Positions 17,042 to 25,697 of a stretch of 64,000 nucleotides of DNA are shown one piece after another. The stretch comes from Leifsonia sp. ku-ls (GTDB lineage Bacteria; Actinomycetota; Actinomycetes; Actinomycetales; Microbacteriaceae): positions 285,512-349,511 of the forward strand of contig QKXI01000003.1 in NCBI GenBank assembly GCA_003367665.1, given 5' to 3'. Within the stretch, counting starts at the first letter, position 1. Each line of letters begins with the position of its first letter. A program made the position numbers and the translations under genes. The notes beneath the pieces are model-generated. The model was not told the DNA's origin. It saw nothing but the letters and a program-made list of their open reading frames with translations, and did no database searches.

Positions 17042-17461
17042 TCAGCGGGCGGCCGCAGCCGCCGAGACGCGGGTGCCGCGGTCGGCGCCGAGGCCGGTGC
17101 CGAGCAGCACGATGGCGCTGACCAGGTGCAGGAAGTGGTCGGGGGTGTTCAGCGCCAGGATGTTCGCAGCGGTGCCGACCAGGAAGAAGCCGACGATGCC
17201 GAGCAGCAGGTAGACGACACCGACCGTGGTGTTGACGGCCTTCGCGGCCGCCACCCTGGTCAGGCCGGCGATCAGCAGGGCGGCGCCGATGAGGAGGTGG
17301 GCGATGTTGTGGAGCGGGTTCACCTCGAAGATGCCGAGCAGCAGGCCGCCCTGGGTGGCGACGAAGCCGACACCGCCCGTGGCGGCGAAGCCGAGGAGGC
17401 CGACCAGCAGGTAGACGGCGCCGAAGATGGTGGCGACCAGGCGATTCGGTGAGTTGCGCAT
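17042..17461 (-). CDS. DUF4383-type membrane protein
   Basis: 139 residues with four membrane helices. MRNSPNRLVATIFGAVYLLV begins the protein and NPLHNIAHLLIGAALL is the conserved segment of this actinobacterial family. ATG 17461 is preceded by AAAGGGAAC. Longer upstream readings are rejected because they run through low-complexity sequence. Function unknown. First gene of a two- or three-gene minus-strand unit. Confidence 0.75.
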   Translation of the reverse strand: MRNSPNRLVATIFGAVYLLVGLLGFAATGGVGFVATQGGLLLGIFEVNPLHNIAHLLIGAALLIAGLTRVAAAKAVNTTVGVVYLLLGIVGFFLVGTAANILALNTPDHFLHLVSAIVLLGTGLGADRGTRVSAAAAAR

Positions 17462-17623
17462 GTCACGTTCCCTTTCGTAGGACGGCGCACGGATGCGCGC
17501 CTCACTTTCCATTCGCAGCGTCGTCCGAATCGGATTGCGGACACAGCCCCTTGCGCCTGGGCCCGGATTCTGCCGCACGTATAATCGCTGGACACGCAGG
17601 GCCGACCCCCGGGGGATGTAACG

Positions 17624-18895
17624 ATGCGACGTCACAGCAAGTTCGGGCGGATCGCGCTCGCCGCGGTCGCGGGACTCGTGACGCTGACCCTCGCCGGGTG
17701 CACCGCGGCCGCCGGCAATGCGGACCTGCCGTCGCAGCGACCGGGCGGGTTCGGCCACGACGTCGAGAAGCATCTGTCGGCGGCGGTGACCGACGCCATG
17801 ACGCTGGCCGACGCGTCGGCCGGCTTCGCGGGCGTCTGGGCGCCGTGGGCCGGGAGCTGGACGACGGCGACAGGGACGACCACTCGTGGCGGCTCGACGC
17901 CGGTGACCGAGGACATGACCTTCCGCATCGGCCAGACCACGACGGCGATGACGTGTGAAGTCTTCCTCCGCCTCGTCGACGAAGGCAAGGTGGGGCTGGA
18001 CGACCCGCTCACCAAATGGGTGCCGGGGGTCGTCGGCGTGGAAGGCGTGACGCTCCGCGAGCTGTGCCAGGACACCTCCGGCATCGGCGACTACACGGCT
18101 GCGCTCTCCGGCAAGTTCGTGATGAACCCGACGAGGCAGTGGCCGCCGCTGGAGCTGGCGAGTGACGGCATCGCCATGCAGCGCTACGGGAAGCCGGGCG
18201 AGAAGTACGGCCGCTCCGCGACGAACGCGGTGCTGGTGGGCATGGCCCTGCAGAACGCGACGGACCGCAGCTGGCACGACCTGTACAAGCAGTACCTCTT
18301 CGACGAGCTCGGGATGAGCGCGAGCGCGTTTCCCGAGAGCTCGCAGTTCGCCGTGCCCGGGCCGCACCCGGCCGGGTACTCCGCCGGCGTCGACGGTGCG
18401 GGGTCGGTCGTCTGCGAGCCGATGCGGGACGTGAGCGCCCTGTCACCGTCGCAGGGCTGGACCTCCGGCGGAGTCGTCTCCAACCTCGCCGACCTGAAGT
18501 CGTTCGGTCAGGCGCTCGCCGCGGGAAGCCTCCTGAAGGACAAGACGGCCGAGGCCCAGCTGGATGCCGTGGTCAACGGCCAGTCGTGGCAGCGCTACGG
18601 TCTCGGCGTTCAGCTGCTCGGGCCGCTCCGTGGGGGCAGCGGCGCCATCCCCGGCTACCTCTCCGCGGTGTTCTCCGACCCGTCTTCCGGCCTGACGGTG
18701 GTCGTCGCGCTCAACAACTCGACGCCGGGCGCCGGTTTCGCGCAGGCGCTGGCGCAGCGACTTGCCTCGATCGCCTCGAAGCTGCCCGCCGAGCAGAAGG
18801 GCGCGAAGGTCGTGGCCGCCCTGCCATGGTCGGAGCAGCAGACCGTGGAGGCGATGACGAAGGCGGCGCCGTGTCCCGCCAAGAAGGCCGGCTGA
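17624..18895 (+). CDS. Lipoprotein with serine beta-lactamase-like fold, catalytic residues lost
   Basis: 423 residues with a lipoprotein signal (lipobox LAGC at about residues 23-26), so anchored outside the cell membrane. The fold is that of class C beta-lactamase/D-alanyl-D-alanine peptidases: MTFRIGQTTTAMTCEVFLRL, LRELCQDTSGIGDY, a segment around KYGRSATNAVLVGMAL, and SGAIPGYLSAVF. Active members have SxxK where this protein has QTTT (FRIGQTTT), YxN where it has RSA, and a His/Lys in the third motif where it has none. It is therefore probably a binding or scaffold protein, not an enzyme. A GGGGGATG ribosome site precedes ATG 17624. It lies next to the flagellar block but is convergent with it. 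Confidence 0.75.
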   Translation: MRRHSKFGRIALAAVAGLVTLTLAGCTAAAGNADLPSQRPGGFGHDVEKHLSAAVTDAMTLADASAGFAGVWAPWAGSWTTATGTTTRGGSTPVTEDMTFRIGQTTTAMTCEVFLRLVDEGKVGLDDPLTKWVPGVVGVEGVTLRELCQDTSGIGDYTAALSGKFVMNPTRQWPPLELASDGIAMQRYGKPGEKYGRSATNAVLVGMALQNATDRSWHDLYKQYLFDELGMSASAFPESSQFAVPGPHPAGYSAGVDGAGSVVCEPMRDVSALSPSQGWTSGGVVSNLADLKSFGQALAAGSLLKDKTAEAQLDAVVNGQSWQRYGLGVQLLGPLRGGSGAIPGYLSAVFSDPSSGLTVVVALNNSTPGAGFAQALAQRLASIASKLPAEQKGAKVVAALPWSEQQTVEAMTKAAPCPAKKAG

Positions 18896-18898
18896 GCG

Positions 18899-19282
18899 TC
18901 AGGCGCCCGCCAGCGCCGCGAGCTCTGCCCGCACCGGGAACGCGTCGTCGTCGAGCACCAGCTGCAGGGCGGCGCCCGTCGCGCGGTTGACGATGACGGG
19001 CGCGAGCAGGTTGACCGTGCTCCCGCTCTGCGACGGGGTGACCACGACGAGCAGCAGGGCCTCCTCCGCGGTGCGGATGCCGAGCTCGGCGGCGCGGTCG
19101 TCGGGGAGCTCCGGCGAGTAGCCCGGCAGGTGACGCTCGGCGTCGATCGTGAACAGGCGGATCTCCGGGCGCTCGGTCGAGGCGAGCGTGTAGAGCCCGG
19201 CCGCGCCGGCGACCGGCTCGAGCTGGAAGGCGTCGAGCGGCTCCAGGCCGGGCGGCGGTGCGAGGAAGCGGATCGCGGTCAT
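18899..19282 (-). CDS. fliW: Flagellar assembly factor FliW
   Basis: 127 residues. FliW binds flagellin and the translation regulator CsrA, coupling flagellin synthesis to export. Family features: an IRFLAPPPGLEPLDAFQLEPV opening (F-PGL-ph-F pattern) and LLLVVVTPSQSGSTVNLLAPVIVN in the C-terminal half, with the conserved NLLAPI-type motif. It overlaps the flgL stop by 4 bases and is the last gene of flgN-flgK-flgL-fliW. No csrA is present in this window. Confidence 0.9.
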   Translation of the reverse strand: MTAIRFLAPPPGLEPLDAFQLEPVAGAAGLYTLASTERPEIRLFTIDAERHLPGYSPELPDDRAAELGIRTAEEALLLVVVTPSQSGSTVNLLAPVIVNRATGAALQLVLDDDAFPVRAELAALAGA

Positions 19283-20163
19283 CGGAGGAAGTCCATCAGG
19301 GTCGGCTGCAGCACGCGAGCGGTGACGGCGATCGCGGTCTGGTAGTTCACGTCCTGCGTCTTCAGGTCGAGGATCACCTTGCTGAGGTCGACGTCCTCCA
19401 GGGACGCGCGCTGGGCCTCCAGCGAGTTGGCGCCGACGGCGAGGGCGTCCTTCGCCTTGTCGATGCGGGTCTGGCGGCCGCCCACCTCCGCGTGCTCTCC
19501 CACGATGGCCTTCATCCTGTCGTCGATCTCCCCCAGGCGAGGACGGACGTTCACGCCGGTGCGGAGGTCGTTCACGGTGTTGTCGATCAGCGCGAACACC
19601 GACGACGTTCCCGTTCCGAAGACCGCGGCGCCGTCGGCGTCGACCCGCACGGTGGTGTCGGGGCCGATCCTGCGCTCCACTGTACTTCCCGCGACGCCGG
19701 TGAAGGAGTAGTCGGGCTGGAAGGCCACGCCGGCGTCCGAGTTGCCGGCGAACACCGTCCGGCCGAGGTAGGTCGTGTTCGCGAGCGACATCAGGCTCTT
19801 CTTGATGCCGTCGAGCTCGGTCGCGATCGACTCCTTGGCCTCGGGAGACATGGCGCCGTCGTTCGCGCCCTGCACGGTGAGGTCGCGCACCCGACGCATG
19901 AGGGTCTCGACCGACGAGAGAGCGGAGTCGGCGGTGTTCAGCCAGGCGTCGCCGTCGTTCACGTTCCGCTGATACTGGGCCGTCGCGGCCTGGCCGGAGC
20001 GCACGCTGAGCGAGCTCGCCGTCGCCGTCGGGTCGTCCGACGGCTTGTTGAGCAGCTTCTGGCTGGTCGCCTGGTCGTACAGCTGCGCCTGGCGCTGGAG
20101 GCTCAGCTGCAGGTTGCGCTGCGCGTTGAGGGTCTGGGTCGCGTTGGTCACTCGGCTGATCAC
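19279..20163 (-). CDS. flgL: Flagellar hook-filament junction protein FlgL (HAP3)
   Basis: 294 residues. The flagellin-like N terminus MISRVTNATQTLNAQRNLQL starts at GTG 20163, with GGGAGG six bases upstream. SQKLLNKPSDDPTATASSLSVR, LRRVRDLTVQGAN-like sequence and the C-terminal VDLSKVILDLKTQDVNYQTA match FlgL. Structural protein of the external junction between hook and filament, exported by the flagellar type III system. Two bases after flgK. Confidence 0.93.
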   Translation of the reverse strand: MISRVTNATQTLNAQRNLQLSLQRQAQLYDQATSQKLLNKPSDDPTATASSLSVRSGQAATAQYQRNVNDGDAWLNTADSALSSVETLMRRVRDLTVQGANDGAMSPEAKESIATELDGIKKSLMSLANTTYLGRTVFAGNSDAGVAFQPDYSFTGVAGSTVERRIGPDTTVRVDADGAAVFGTGTSSVFALIDNTVNDLRTGVNVRPRLGEIDDRMKAIVGEHAEVGGRQTRIDKAKDALAVGANSLEAQRASLEDVDLSKVILDLKTQDVNYQTAIAVTARVLQPTLMDFLR

Positions 20164-20165
20164 GG

Positions 20166-21590
20166 CTACCTCCCGACGAGTCCGGTGTGGTTGATGAGCA
20201 CGTCGAGGGCTTCGTCCACGGCGGTCATCACGCGCGCGGCCCCCTGGTAGGCGTGCTGGAACGAGAGCATGTTCATGTTCTCCTCGTCGAGGTCGACGGA
20301 GGCGCCGGCCAGCTGGGCGTTGGTGGCGGAGGTGGTCGCGAGGTCGGCCAGGTCGGACTGCTGCTTCTCGGTCTTGCTGGCCACGCCGACGCGGACCACG
20401 AAGGCGGCCCACTGCTTGTCGACGGCGTTCGGCCCGGTGCCGAGCTGGCCGATGGCGTCGGCGATGCTGCCGTTGGAACCGCCAGCCCCGGGAGCGCCGG
20501 TCGCGACCTGGGCCACGCCGGTCGGGACGACCGAGAGGCCGAGGGCGGCGGGCTTGCTCGCGTCGATCGAGAAGAAGTCGAGGCCGGTGGCTCCCGTGGG
20601 CGTCACCCCGGTCTGGTGGACGGCGTTGACCCGCTGCGCGAGCGTGACCGCGAACGCGTTGTAGCTGGCGGCCGCCTCGGCCAGGACGCCTCCCGTTCCG
20701 GAGGCGTCGGCCGGCGCGAGGGTGGACACCGCGCCCGCGATGGAGCCGCCTTCGAGGGCGATCGCCGCGCCCGGCCGGTAGGCCCACTCCAGCCGGACCG
20801 GATCGGCGCCCGCGTCGGCCATGCGGTTCGCGCCGGCAGCCTTCACGGCGTTCGCCGTCGTCCCGGACACCAGTGCGTTGCCACCGACGAGCACGTCGAC
20901 GGTGCCGTCCTCGTTCGGGCGCACCACTCCCCCGGCCAGTTTGGCGATGGAGGTGGTGAGCAGGTCGCGGCGGTCCATCAGCTCGTTGGGCGACTGCCCC
21001 GACATGAGCGCAGAGCGGATGCGGCCGTTGAGGTCGGCCACCTCGGTCGCCGCGGAGTTGAGGTCGGCGACCATGCCGTCCATCGAGGTCCGGGTGGAGG
21101 TCCACTGGTCGTCGACCGCGCGGTAGCCCGTCTGGAGCTGCGTCACGAGGCTGCCGGCCTGGCCGAGGAGGACGCCGACCGGCGCCTGGTTGCCCGGCTG
21201 GTTGGAGACGTCGCCCCACGCGGACCAGAACTTCTGCAGCTGAGTGGAGAGACCGTTGGCGCCTGGCTCGTTGAGCGACTTCTCGAGCGTCGCGAGCGCG
21301 TCGGCGCGCGTGTTCGTGTACCCGGAGAGGGAGGTCGTGCTGCGCACACGGGCGTCGATGGCCGCGTCGTCGAGGCGCTGGATGCCGTCGACGCTGACGC
21401 CCTGCCCGGGGCGGACGCCGCCGGAGAACAGACCGGCCGAGTTCAGCGCGGGCACGCCGGAGGTGCTGACCCGCTGGCGCGTGTAGCCCTGCGTGTTCGC
21501 GTTGACCAGGTTCTGCCCGACCACGTCGAGCCCCGCCTTGGCGGCGACCAGCCCGGTGTAGGCGGTGTTCAGGCCGCTGAAGGTGCTCAT
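20166..21590 (-). CDS. flgK: Flagellar hook-associated protein FlgK (HAP1)
   Basis: 474 residues. The rod/hook family N terminus STFSGLNTAYTGLVAAKAGL continues into VVGQNLVNANTQGYTRQRV. The C-terminal LSFQHAYQGAARVMTAVDE closes the D0 coiled coil. Sits at the hook tip below FlgL. Secreted without a cleaved signal. The start is 4 bases after the flgN stop; the operon's sigma-28 promoter is upstream of flgN. Confidence 0.94.
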   Translation of the reverse strand: MSTFSGLNTAYTGLVAAKAGLDVVGQNLVNANTQGYTRQRVSTSGVPALNSAGLFSGGVRPGQGVSVDGIQRLDDAAIDARVRSTTSLSGYTNTRADALATLEKSLNEPGANGLSTQLQKFWSAWGDVSNQPGNQAPVGVLLGQAGSLVTQLQTGYRAVDDQWTSTRTSMDGMVADLNSAATEVADLNGRIRSALMSGQSPNELMDRRDLLTTSIAKLAGGVVRPNEDGTVDVLVGGNALVSGTTANAVKAAGANRMADAGADPVRLEWAYRPGAAIALEGGSIAGAVSTLAPADASGTGGVLAEAAASYNAFAVTLAQRVNAVHQTGVTPTGATGLDFFSIDASKPAALGLSVVPTGVAQVATGAPGAGGSNGSIADAIGQLGTGPNAVDKQWAAFVVRVGVASKTEKQQSDLADLATTSATNAQLAGASVDLDEENMNMLSFQHAYQGAARVMTAVDEALDVLINHTGLVGR

Positions 21591-21594
21591 CCGG

Positions 21595-22086
21595 TCAGGC
21601 CTCCGTGTCGAAGAAGCGGGCGGTGTCGCCGGTGCTGCCCGCTCCCCCGGCGCCGTACACGCCCGGGTCGTCGCCGGCGCCGGAGAGGGAGCTCAGGGTC
21701 TCCTGCGTGGAGCGGGCGGCCTCGCGCAGCAGGCGCTCGTTGGTGTCGCGCACCTCGGCGATCTGGCCGGTCAGCTCGGTCATGGCGGCCAGGTGGGAGC
21801 CGAAGATGTCGGACCAGATGCCGTCGGGAGCGGCGCTTGCCAGGTCGCGGAGGGTCGCGTCTGGGCCGAGCCCCCACTCCTCGGCCACGGCGGAGACCTC
21901 CACGGTACGGGCGAGCCCCACGGCGCGCATCCGCTCGACGACCTGCTCGACCTCACGGGTGGCGTGGGAGATCCACCGCGACTTGCCGGCGATCAGGAGC
22001 AGCTGCTCCTCCTCGAGCTTGAACAGCAGGAGTTCCAGGAGCTCGCGCTCCTTCCACAGCTGTGCCGACAGCTCGCTCGCGGCCAT
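21595..22086 (-). CDS. flgN: FlgN-type flagellar export chaperone
   Basis: About 163 residues, helical. MAASELSAQLWKERELLELL and FKLEEEQLLLIAGKSRWIS are typical of the FlgN family, which keeps FlgK and FlgL soluble and delivers them to the export gate. ATG 22086 is chosen because GAGGAAG lies 10 bases upstream and the sequence before it is not FlgN-like. Its position directly before flgK-flgL supports the assignment. First gene after the minus-strand sigma-28 promoter. Confidence 0.85.
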   Translation of the reverse strand: MAASELSAQLWKERELLELLLFKLEEEQLLLIAGKSRWISHATREVEQVVERMRAVGLARTVEVSAVAEEWGLGPDATLRDLASAAPDGIWSDIFGSHLAAMTELTGQIAEVRDTNERLLREAARSTQETLSSLSGAGDDPGVYGAGGAGSTGDTARFFDTEA

Positions 22087-22169
22087 GTCGCTACCAACTT
22101 CCTCGTGAGTCGATGTGCGCACCTGGTCTCCTCGGGTCCGGGGCCGGGATCCTGTGCCGGCGTACCAGA

Positions 22170-22196
22170 CCATCGGCACGCTTTCGCCCGATGTTA
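22170..22196 (-). promoter_or_regulatory. Sigma-28 promoter of flgN-flgK-flgL-fliW
   Basis: On the minus strand: TAAC (complement of 22193-22196), exactly 15 bases, then GCCGATGG (complement of 22170-22177). It starts within GCCTAAC like the other five copies. 83 bases before the flgN start. Fits FliA, encoded divergently next door. Confidence 0.82.
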
Positions 22197-22256
22197 GGCG
22201 TGGGCGGGTGCCTGAGCGAGGCATGACTTACCGCTTCATAGCGGGATACCAGTATT

Positions 22257-22270
22257 CCCCGTACTGGGGG
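22257..22270. promoter_or_regulatory. Operator-like inverted repeat 1 between flgN and fliA
   Basis: CCCCGTACTGGGGG, a GC-armed palindrome. The near-identical copy starts exactly 23 bases later, about two helical turns, as expected for two protein dimers on one face of the DNA. Lies in the 386-base divergent gap between flgN and fliA. Confidence 0.5.
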
Positions 22271-22279
22271 TAGGCACTG

Positions 22280-22293
22280 CCCCGTAATGGGGG
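22280..22293. promoter_or_regulatory. Operator-like inverted repeat 2 between flgN and fliA
   Basis: CCCCGTAATGGGGG, 13 of 14 bases identical to the repeat at 22257. The remainder of the gap (22294-22472) shows nothing I can name beyond a GAGGGG ribosome site before fliA. The protein that would bind is unknown; a LuxR/NarL-type regulator is one option. Confidence 0.5.
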
Positions 22294-22472
22294 CATCGGG
22301 CGACCAACCTGAGCGGATTCGCATTGTTACCGTGAACACGGAAGGCCCCTAGCATCGCGATCGGCACCCGAAGTAAGCCCGATCGCGGACCGCACCGCCC
22401 GAGTACCAGCGATGACTCGCCCGAATCGAGACACCGCGACGTATCCGTCCGATGAATGAGGGGTCGCCCAGC

Positions 22473-23285
22473 GTGAACCGCACAGAACGCAACGCGCTTG
22501 TCGTCGAGAACCTGCCGCTGGTCGGCTACCTGGTGTCCGACCTCTGCTCGCGGGCAACGCACCTGTCCCGCGACGACCTCGCCTCCGCCGGCGCCGTGGC
22601 GATGGTGACGGCGGCCGACGCCTACGACGCGTCGACCGGCGTGCCCTTCGGCGCCTACGCCCGCACGCGCATCGTCGGCGCGCTCGCAGACGAGCTGCGC
22701 GCCTCGGACTGGGCCACCCGCTCCGCCCGCAAGCGCATCAAGGAGACGCTCGCGGTGCAGGAGAGTCTCACGGCGGCGCTCGGCCGCACCCCGTCCGTCG
22801 ACGAGATCGCCAACGCGCTCGGCGTCGACCGCGCGACGGCGGAGGCCGGGCTCGCGGACGCCTCCCGCACCGTCACCGCGCTCGACGAGACCGTCGAGCC
22901 GCTGCTGGTCTCCGAGACGGCCGGTCCGGAGGACTCGCTGCTGGCGAGCGAGCAGACCGCGTACGTGCGCGCGGCGGTGGCGGCGCTCCCCGACCGGATG
23001 CGCTCGATCGTCGAGGCGATCTACTTCGACGACCGCACGGTCACCGAGATCGCCGAAGAGCTCGGGATCACCCACTCCGCCGTCTCGCAGCAGCGCTCGG
23101 AGGCGATCCGTCTGATGCGAGAGGGGATGGCCACCCACTACGCCGACGAGGGCGACCCGGTCGTCATCGAGGCGAAGACCTCGCAGGCCCGCCGCAGCGC
23201 GTACCTCGCGCGTCTGGCGCAGCACGCGGTCGCGGGCGTCTCGCGCCTCTCCCCCAGCTCGCCCAGCTCGGCTCGGGCGTCCTGA
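22473..23285 (+). CDS. fliA: Flagellar sigma factor FliA (sigma-28)
   Basis: 270 residues from GTG 22473 (GAGGGG 9 bases upstream); ATG 22452 would add seven residues with no ribosome site. Region 2 contains LVGYLVSDLCSRATHLSRDD and VPFGAYARTRIVGALADELR, the FliA/WhiG sigma-70 core-binding hallmark. Region 4 is DDRTVTEIAEELGITHSAVSQQRSEA, which reads the -35 element. It directs transcription from the TAAC-N15-GCCGATA promoters in this window. No gene obviously encoding its anti-sigma FlgM is visible. It lies divergent from flgN with two operator-like repeats in between. Confidence 0.92.
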   Translation: MNRTERNALVVENLPLVGYLVSDLCSRATHLSRDDLASAGAVAMVTAADAYDASTGVPFGAYARTRIVGALADELRASDWATRSARKRIKETLAVQESLTAALGRTPSVDEIANALGVDRATAEAGLADASRTVTALDETVEPLLVSETAGPEDSLLASEQTAYVRAAVAALPDRMRSIVEAIYFDDRTVTEIAEELGITHSAVSQQRSEAIRLMREGMATHYADEGDPVVIEAKTSQARRSAYLARLAQHAVAGVSRLSPSSPSSARAS

Positions 23286-23295
23286 ACTCCGTCCC

Positions 23296-23322
23296 TAACG
23301 GGACGGGAACCACAGCCGATAG
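23296..23322 (+). promoter_or_regulatory. Sigma-28 promoter of fliC
   Basis: TAAC (23296-23299), exactly 15 bases, then GCCGATAG (23315-23322), in the context CCCTAACG. The -10 element ends 58 bases before the flagellin ATG, which leaves a leader with a GGAGGAAA ribosome site. It begins 10 bases after the fliA stop. Confidence 0.88.
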
Positions 23323-23380
23323 AGGCTGATGCGGACCACGGAAGGGCCGCGAACCACCACCCAGTCATGGAGGAAACATC

Positions 23381-24226
23381 ATGGGTATGCAGATCAACAC
23401 CAACATCGCGGCGAACAACGCCTACCGCAACCTGAACAACACGCAGAACGACCTCTCGAAGTCGCTCGAGAAGCTGTCCAGCGGCCTCCGCATCAACCGT
23501 GCGGCGGACGACGCGGCGGGTCTCGCCATCTCCGAGGGCCTGAAGGCGCAGGTCGGCGGTCTGACCGTCGCGGCCCGCAACGCTCAGGACGGCATCAGCG
23601 TCGTGCAGACCGCTGAAGGTTCGCTGACCGAGGTCCACTCCATCCTGCAGCGCATGCGCGACCTCGCGGTCCAGGGCGGAAACGACTCCAACTCGGTCGA
23701 CTCCCGCAAGGCCATCCAGAAGGAGGCGGACGAGCTCAGCAAGGAGCTCTACCGCATCACCAACGGGACGAACTTCAACGGGATCGACCTGCTGAAGGGC
23801 GGCAAGCTGACGTTCCAGGTCGGCGCGGGCGACACCGCGAACGACTCGATCGACGTCAACCTGGCCGACGTCGCGACCGCGGTGGGCACGCTGGCCTCTG
23901 CCGACGGCGTGGCCGCCGGCACGGGCTTCGCGGTGACCGACAACGCCACCTCGAAGACGACGATCACCGCGCTCGACACGGCCATCACCGCTGTCTCGAC
24001 CGCTCGCGCGGAGCTCGGCGCCTCGCAGAACCGCCTCGAGTCGGCCTCGCGCAGCCTCGCGGTCTCCAAGGAGAACCTGTCGGCCGCGTCCAGCCGCATC
24101 ACCGACACCGACATGGCGGAGGAGATGGTGAAGTACACCCGCTCCAACATCCTGTCGCAGGCCGGCACGGCGATGCTGGCCCAGGCGAACCAGGGCAACC
24201 AGGGCGTCCTGCAGCTGCTCCGCTGA
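23381..24226 (+). CDS. fliC: Flagellin FliC
   Basis: Filament subunit, 281 residues. D0/D1 N-terminal helices (MGMQINTNIAANNAYRNLNN, SSGLRINRAADDAAGLAIS) and C-terminal helices (ASSRITDTDMAEEMVKYTR and QANQGNQGVLQLL) are well conserved. The variable outer domain is short (about residues 145-205), so a thin filament surface is expected. Ribosome site GGAGGAAA. A GC-rich inverted repeat follows. Strongest candidate for FliA-driven high expression and FliW control. Confidence 0.96.
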   Translation: MGMQINTNIAANNAYRNLNNTQNDLSKSLEKLSSGLRINRAADDAAGLAISEGLKAQVGGLTVAARNAQDGISVVQTAEGSLTEVHSILQRMRDLAVQGGNDSNSVDSRKAIQKEADELSKELYRITNGTNFNGIDLLKGGKLTFQVGAGDTANDSIDVNLADVATAVGTLASADGVAAGTGFAVTDNATSKTTITALDTAITAVSTARAELGASQNRLESASRSLAVSKENLSAASSRITDTDMAEEMVKYTRSNILSQAGTAMLAQANQGNQGVLQLLR

Positions 24227-24233
24227 TAGGCCC

Positions 24234-24273
24234 GGCGGCCGGGGCGTCGACCCCAAAGCGCGCCCCGGCCGCC
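24234..24273 (+). terminator. GC-rich hairpin between fliC and fliD
   Basis: GGCGGCCGGGGCG and CGCCCCGGCCGCC are perfect 13-bp arms around a 14-base loop, beginning 7 bases after the fliC stop. No U-tract. It could protect the fliC mRNA 3' end and partially stop transcription, giving more flagellin than FliD. Confidence 0.6.
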
Positions 24274-24311
24274 GACCACCGAACACCACGTCGTAGGAGG
24301 GAGACCACCGC

Positions 24312-25697
24312 ATGGGCATGGCCATCGACGGGCTCATCAGCGGCCTGAAGACCACCGACCTGATCGACAGCCTCATGCAGGCCGAGGCGGTGCCGCAGAC
24401 CCTCCTCAAGAACAAGGTCACCGACTCCACCAACTTCATCACGGCGATGCAGGCGCTCAACTCGAAGCTCGCCGCCCTCTCCGACTCCGCCGCGAAGCTG
24501 GCGCTGCCGACGGGCACCGACCTGCACACCGCCAGCAGCAGCTCCACCTCCGTCACCGCCACGGCCGGCCCTGGCGCGGTGGACGGCACCATCGACTTCA
24601 CCGTGGACCGCCTCGCCCAATCGCAGGTCATGGTCACCGGTCCCCTCACCCAGTGGCCCGACCAGCCGCCGACGCTGACGTTCGTCGCGGCCGACGGGAC
24701 CATGACCCAGGTGACGGCAACCAGCTCGTCCCTCGCCGATGTCGCCGCCGCGATCAACAAGGCGGGGGTCGGAGTGAGCGCGACGCAGGTCGCCGCCGGC
24801 CTCGACCCCGCGACCGGCCAGCAGCTGTACCGGCTTCAGCTCAGCTCCACCAAGACCGGCGCCGCCGCCGCGTTCACGGCGTACCGTGGCACGCCGGCGG
24901 ACGTGTCCGCCGGCACCGCGACGAACCTGCTCTCGGACGCCGGAGCGGCCCAGGTGCGCCAGGCGCAGGACGCCCAGCTCACCCTGTGGGCCGGCACCGG
25001 CGCCGCGCAGACCGTCACCAGCGCGACGAACACCTTCTCGGACGTGCTCCCGGGCGTCACCGTCACGGCGACCGCCGCGTCGACCACGCCGGTCACGCTG
25101 ACGGTCGCGCGCGACGACAAGAGCATCTCGGACGCGGCCAAATCGCTGGTGACCTCGGTCAACGACATCCTGAGCTTCATCAGCGCGAAGCAGGCCGTTT
25201 CGACCTCCACCGACACCGCGGGTGGCACGGTCGTGACCGCGGGCGTGTTCACCGGCGAGTCCGTCACGCGCGACGTCAACCAGAAGATGGTGGACTCGAT
25301 CATCGCGCCGATCAACGGCGTCTCCCCCTCCACCTACGGCATCAGCATCACCCGCGACGGCGCGGTCACCTTCGACCCCGACGCGTTCTCGAAGGCGATG
25401 GCCGCGGACCCCGAGACCGTCAAGGCGGCGGTGGCGACGATCGCGCAGCGGGTCGCCGACGCCGCGAAGGGCGCGAGCGACACCTACACCGGCTCCGTCT
25501 CGCTGAAGATCCAGGGCGAGCAGGCCACGGTCAAGAGTCTCAACGACCAGATCACCGACTGGGACACCCGCCTCTCCGACCGCCGCTCCGCCCTGGAGAA
25601 GACCTACGCCAACCTCGAGGTCCAGCTGCAGCAGCTGCAGTCGCAGTCGTCGTGGCTGACCGGCCAGCTGTCCTCCCTCCCCTCTGCGAGCAAATGA
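24312..25697 (+). CDS. fliD: Flagellar filament cap protein FliD (HAP2)
   Basis: 461 residues. N-terminal MAIDGLISGLKTTDLIDSLMQ and the domain VDFTVDRLAQSQ-type region fit FliD_N. The C terminus ends in a coiled coil (LEKTYANLEVQLQQLQSQS) with SSWLTGQL. Caps the growing filament and folds flagellin subunits. A GTAGGAGGGAG ribosome site precedes the ATG. Overlaps fliS by ATGA. Confidence 0.93.
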   Translation: MGMAIDGLISGLKTTDLIDSLMQAEAVPQTLLKNKVTDSTNFITAMQALNSKLAALSDSAAKLALPTGTDLHTASSSSTSVTATAGPGAVDGTIDFTVDRLAQSQVMVTGPLTQWPDQPPTLTFVAADGTMTQVTATSSSLADVAAAINKAGVGVSATQVAAGLDPATGQQLYRLQLSSTKTGAAAAFTAYRGTPADVSAGTATNLLSDAGAAQVRQAQDAQLTLWAGTGAAQTVTSATNTFSDVLPGVTVTATAASTTPVTLTVARDDKSISDAAKSLVTSVNDILSFISAKQAVSTSTDTAGGTVVTAGVFTGESVTRDVNQKMVDSIIAPINGVSPSTYGISITRDGAVTFDPDAFSKAMAADPETVKAAVATIAQRVADAAKGASDTYTGSVSLKIQGEQATVKSLNDQITDWDTRLSDRRSALEKTYANLEVQLQQLQSQSSWLTGQLSSLPSASK

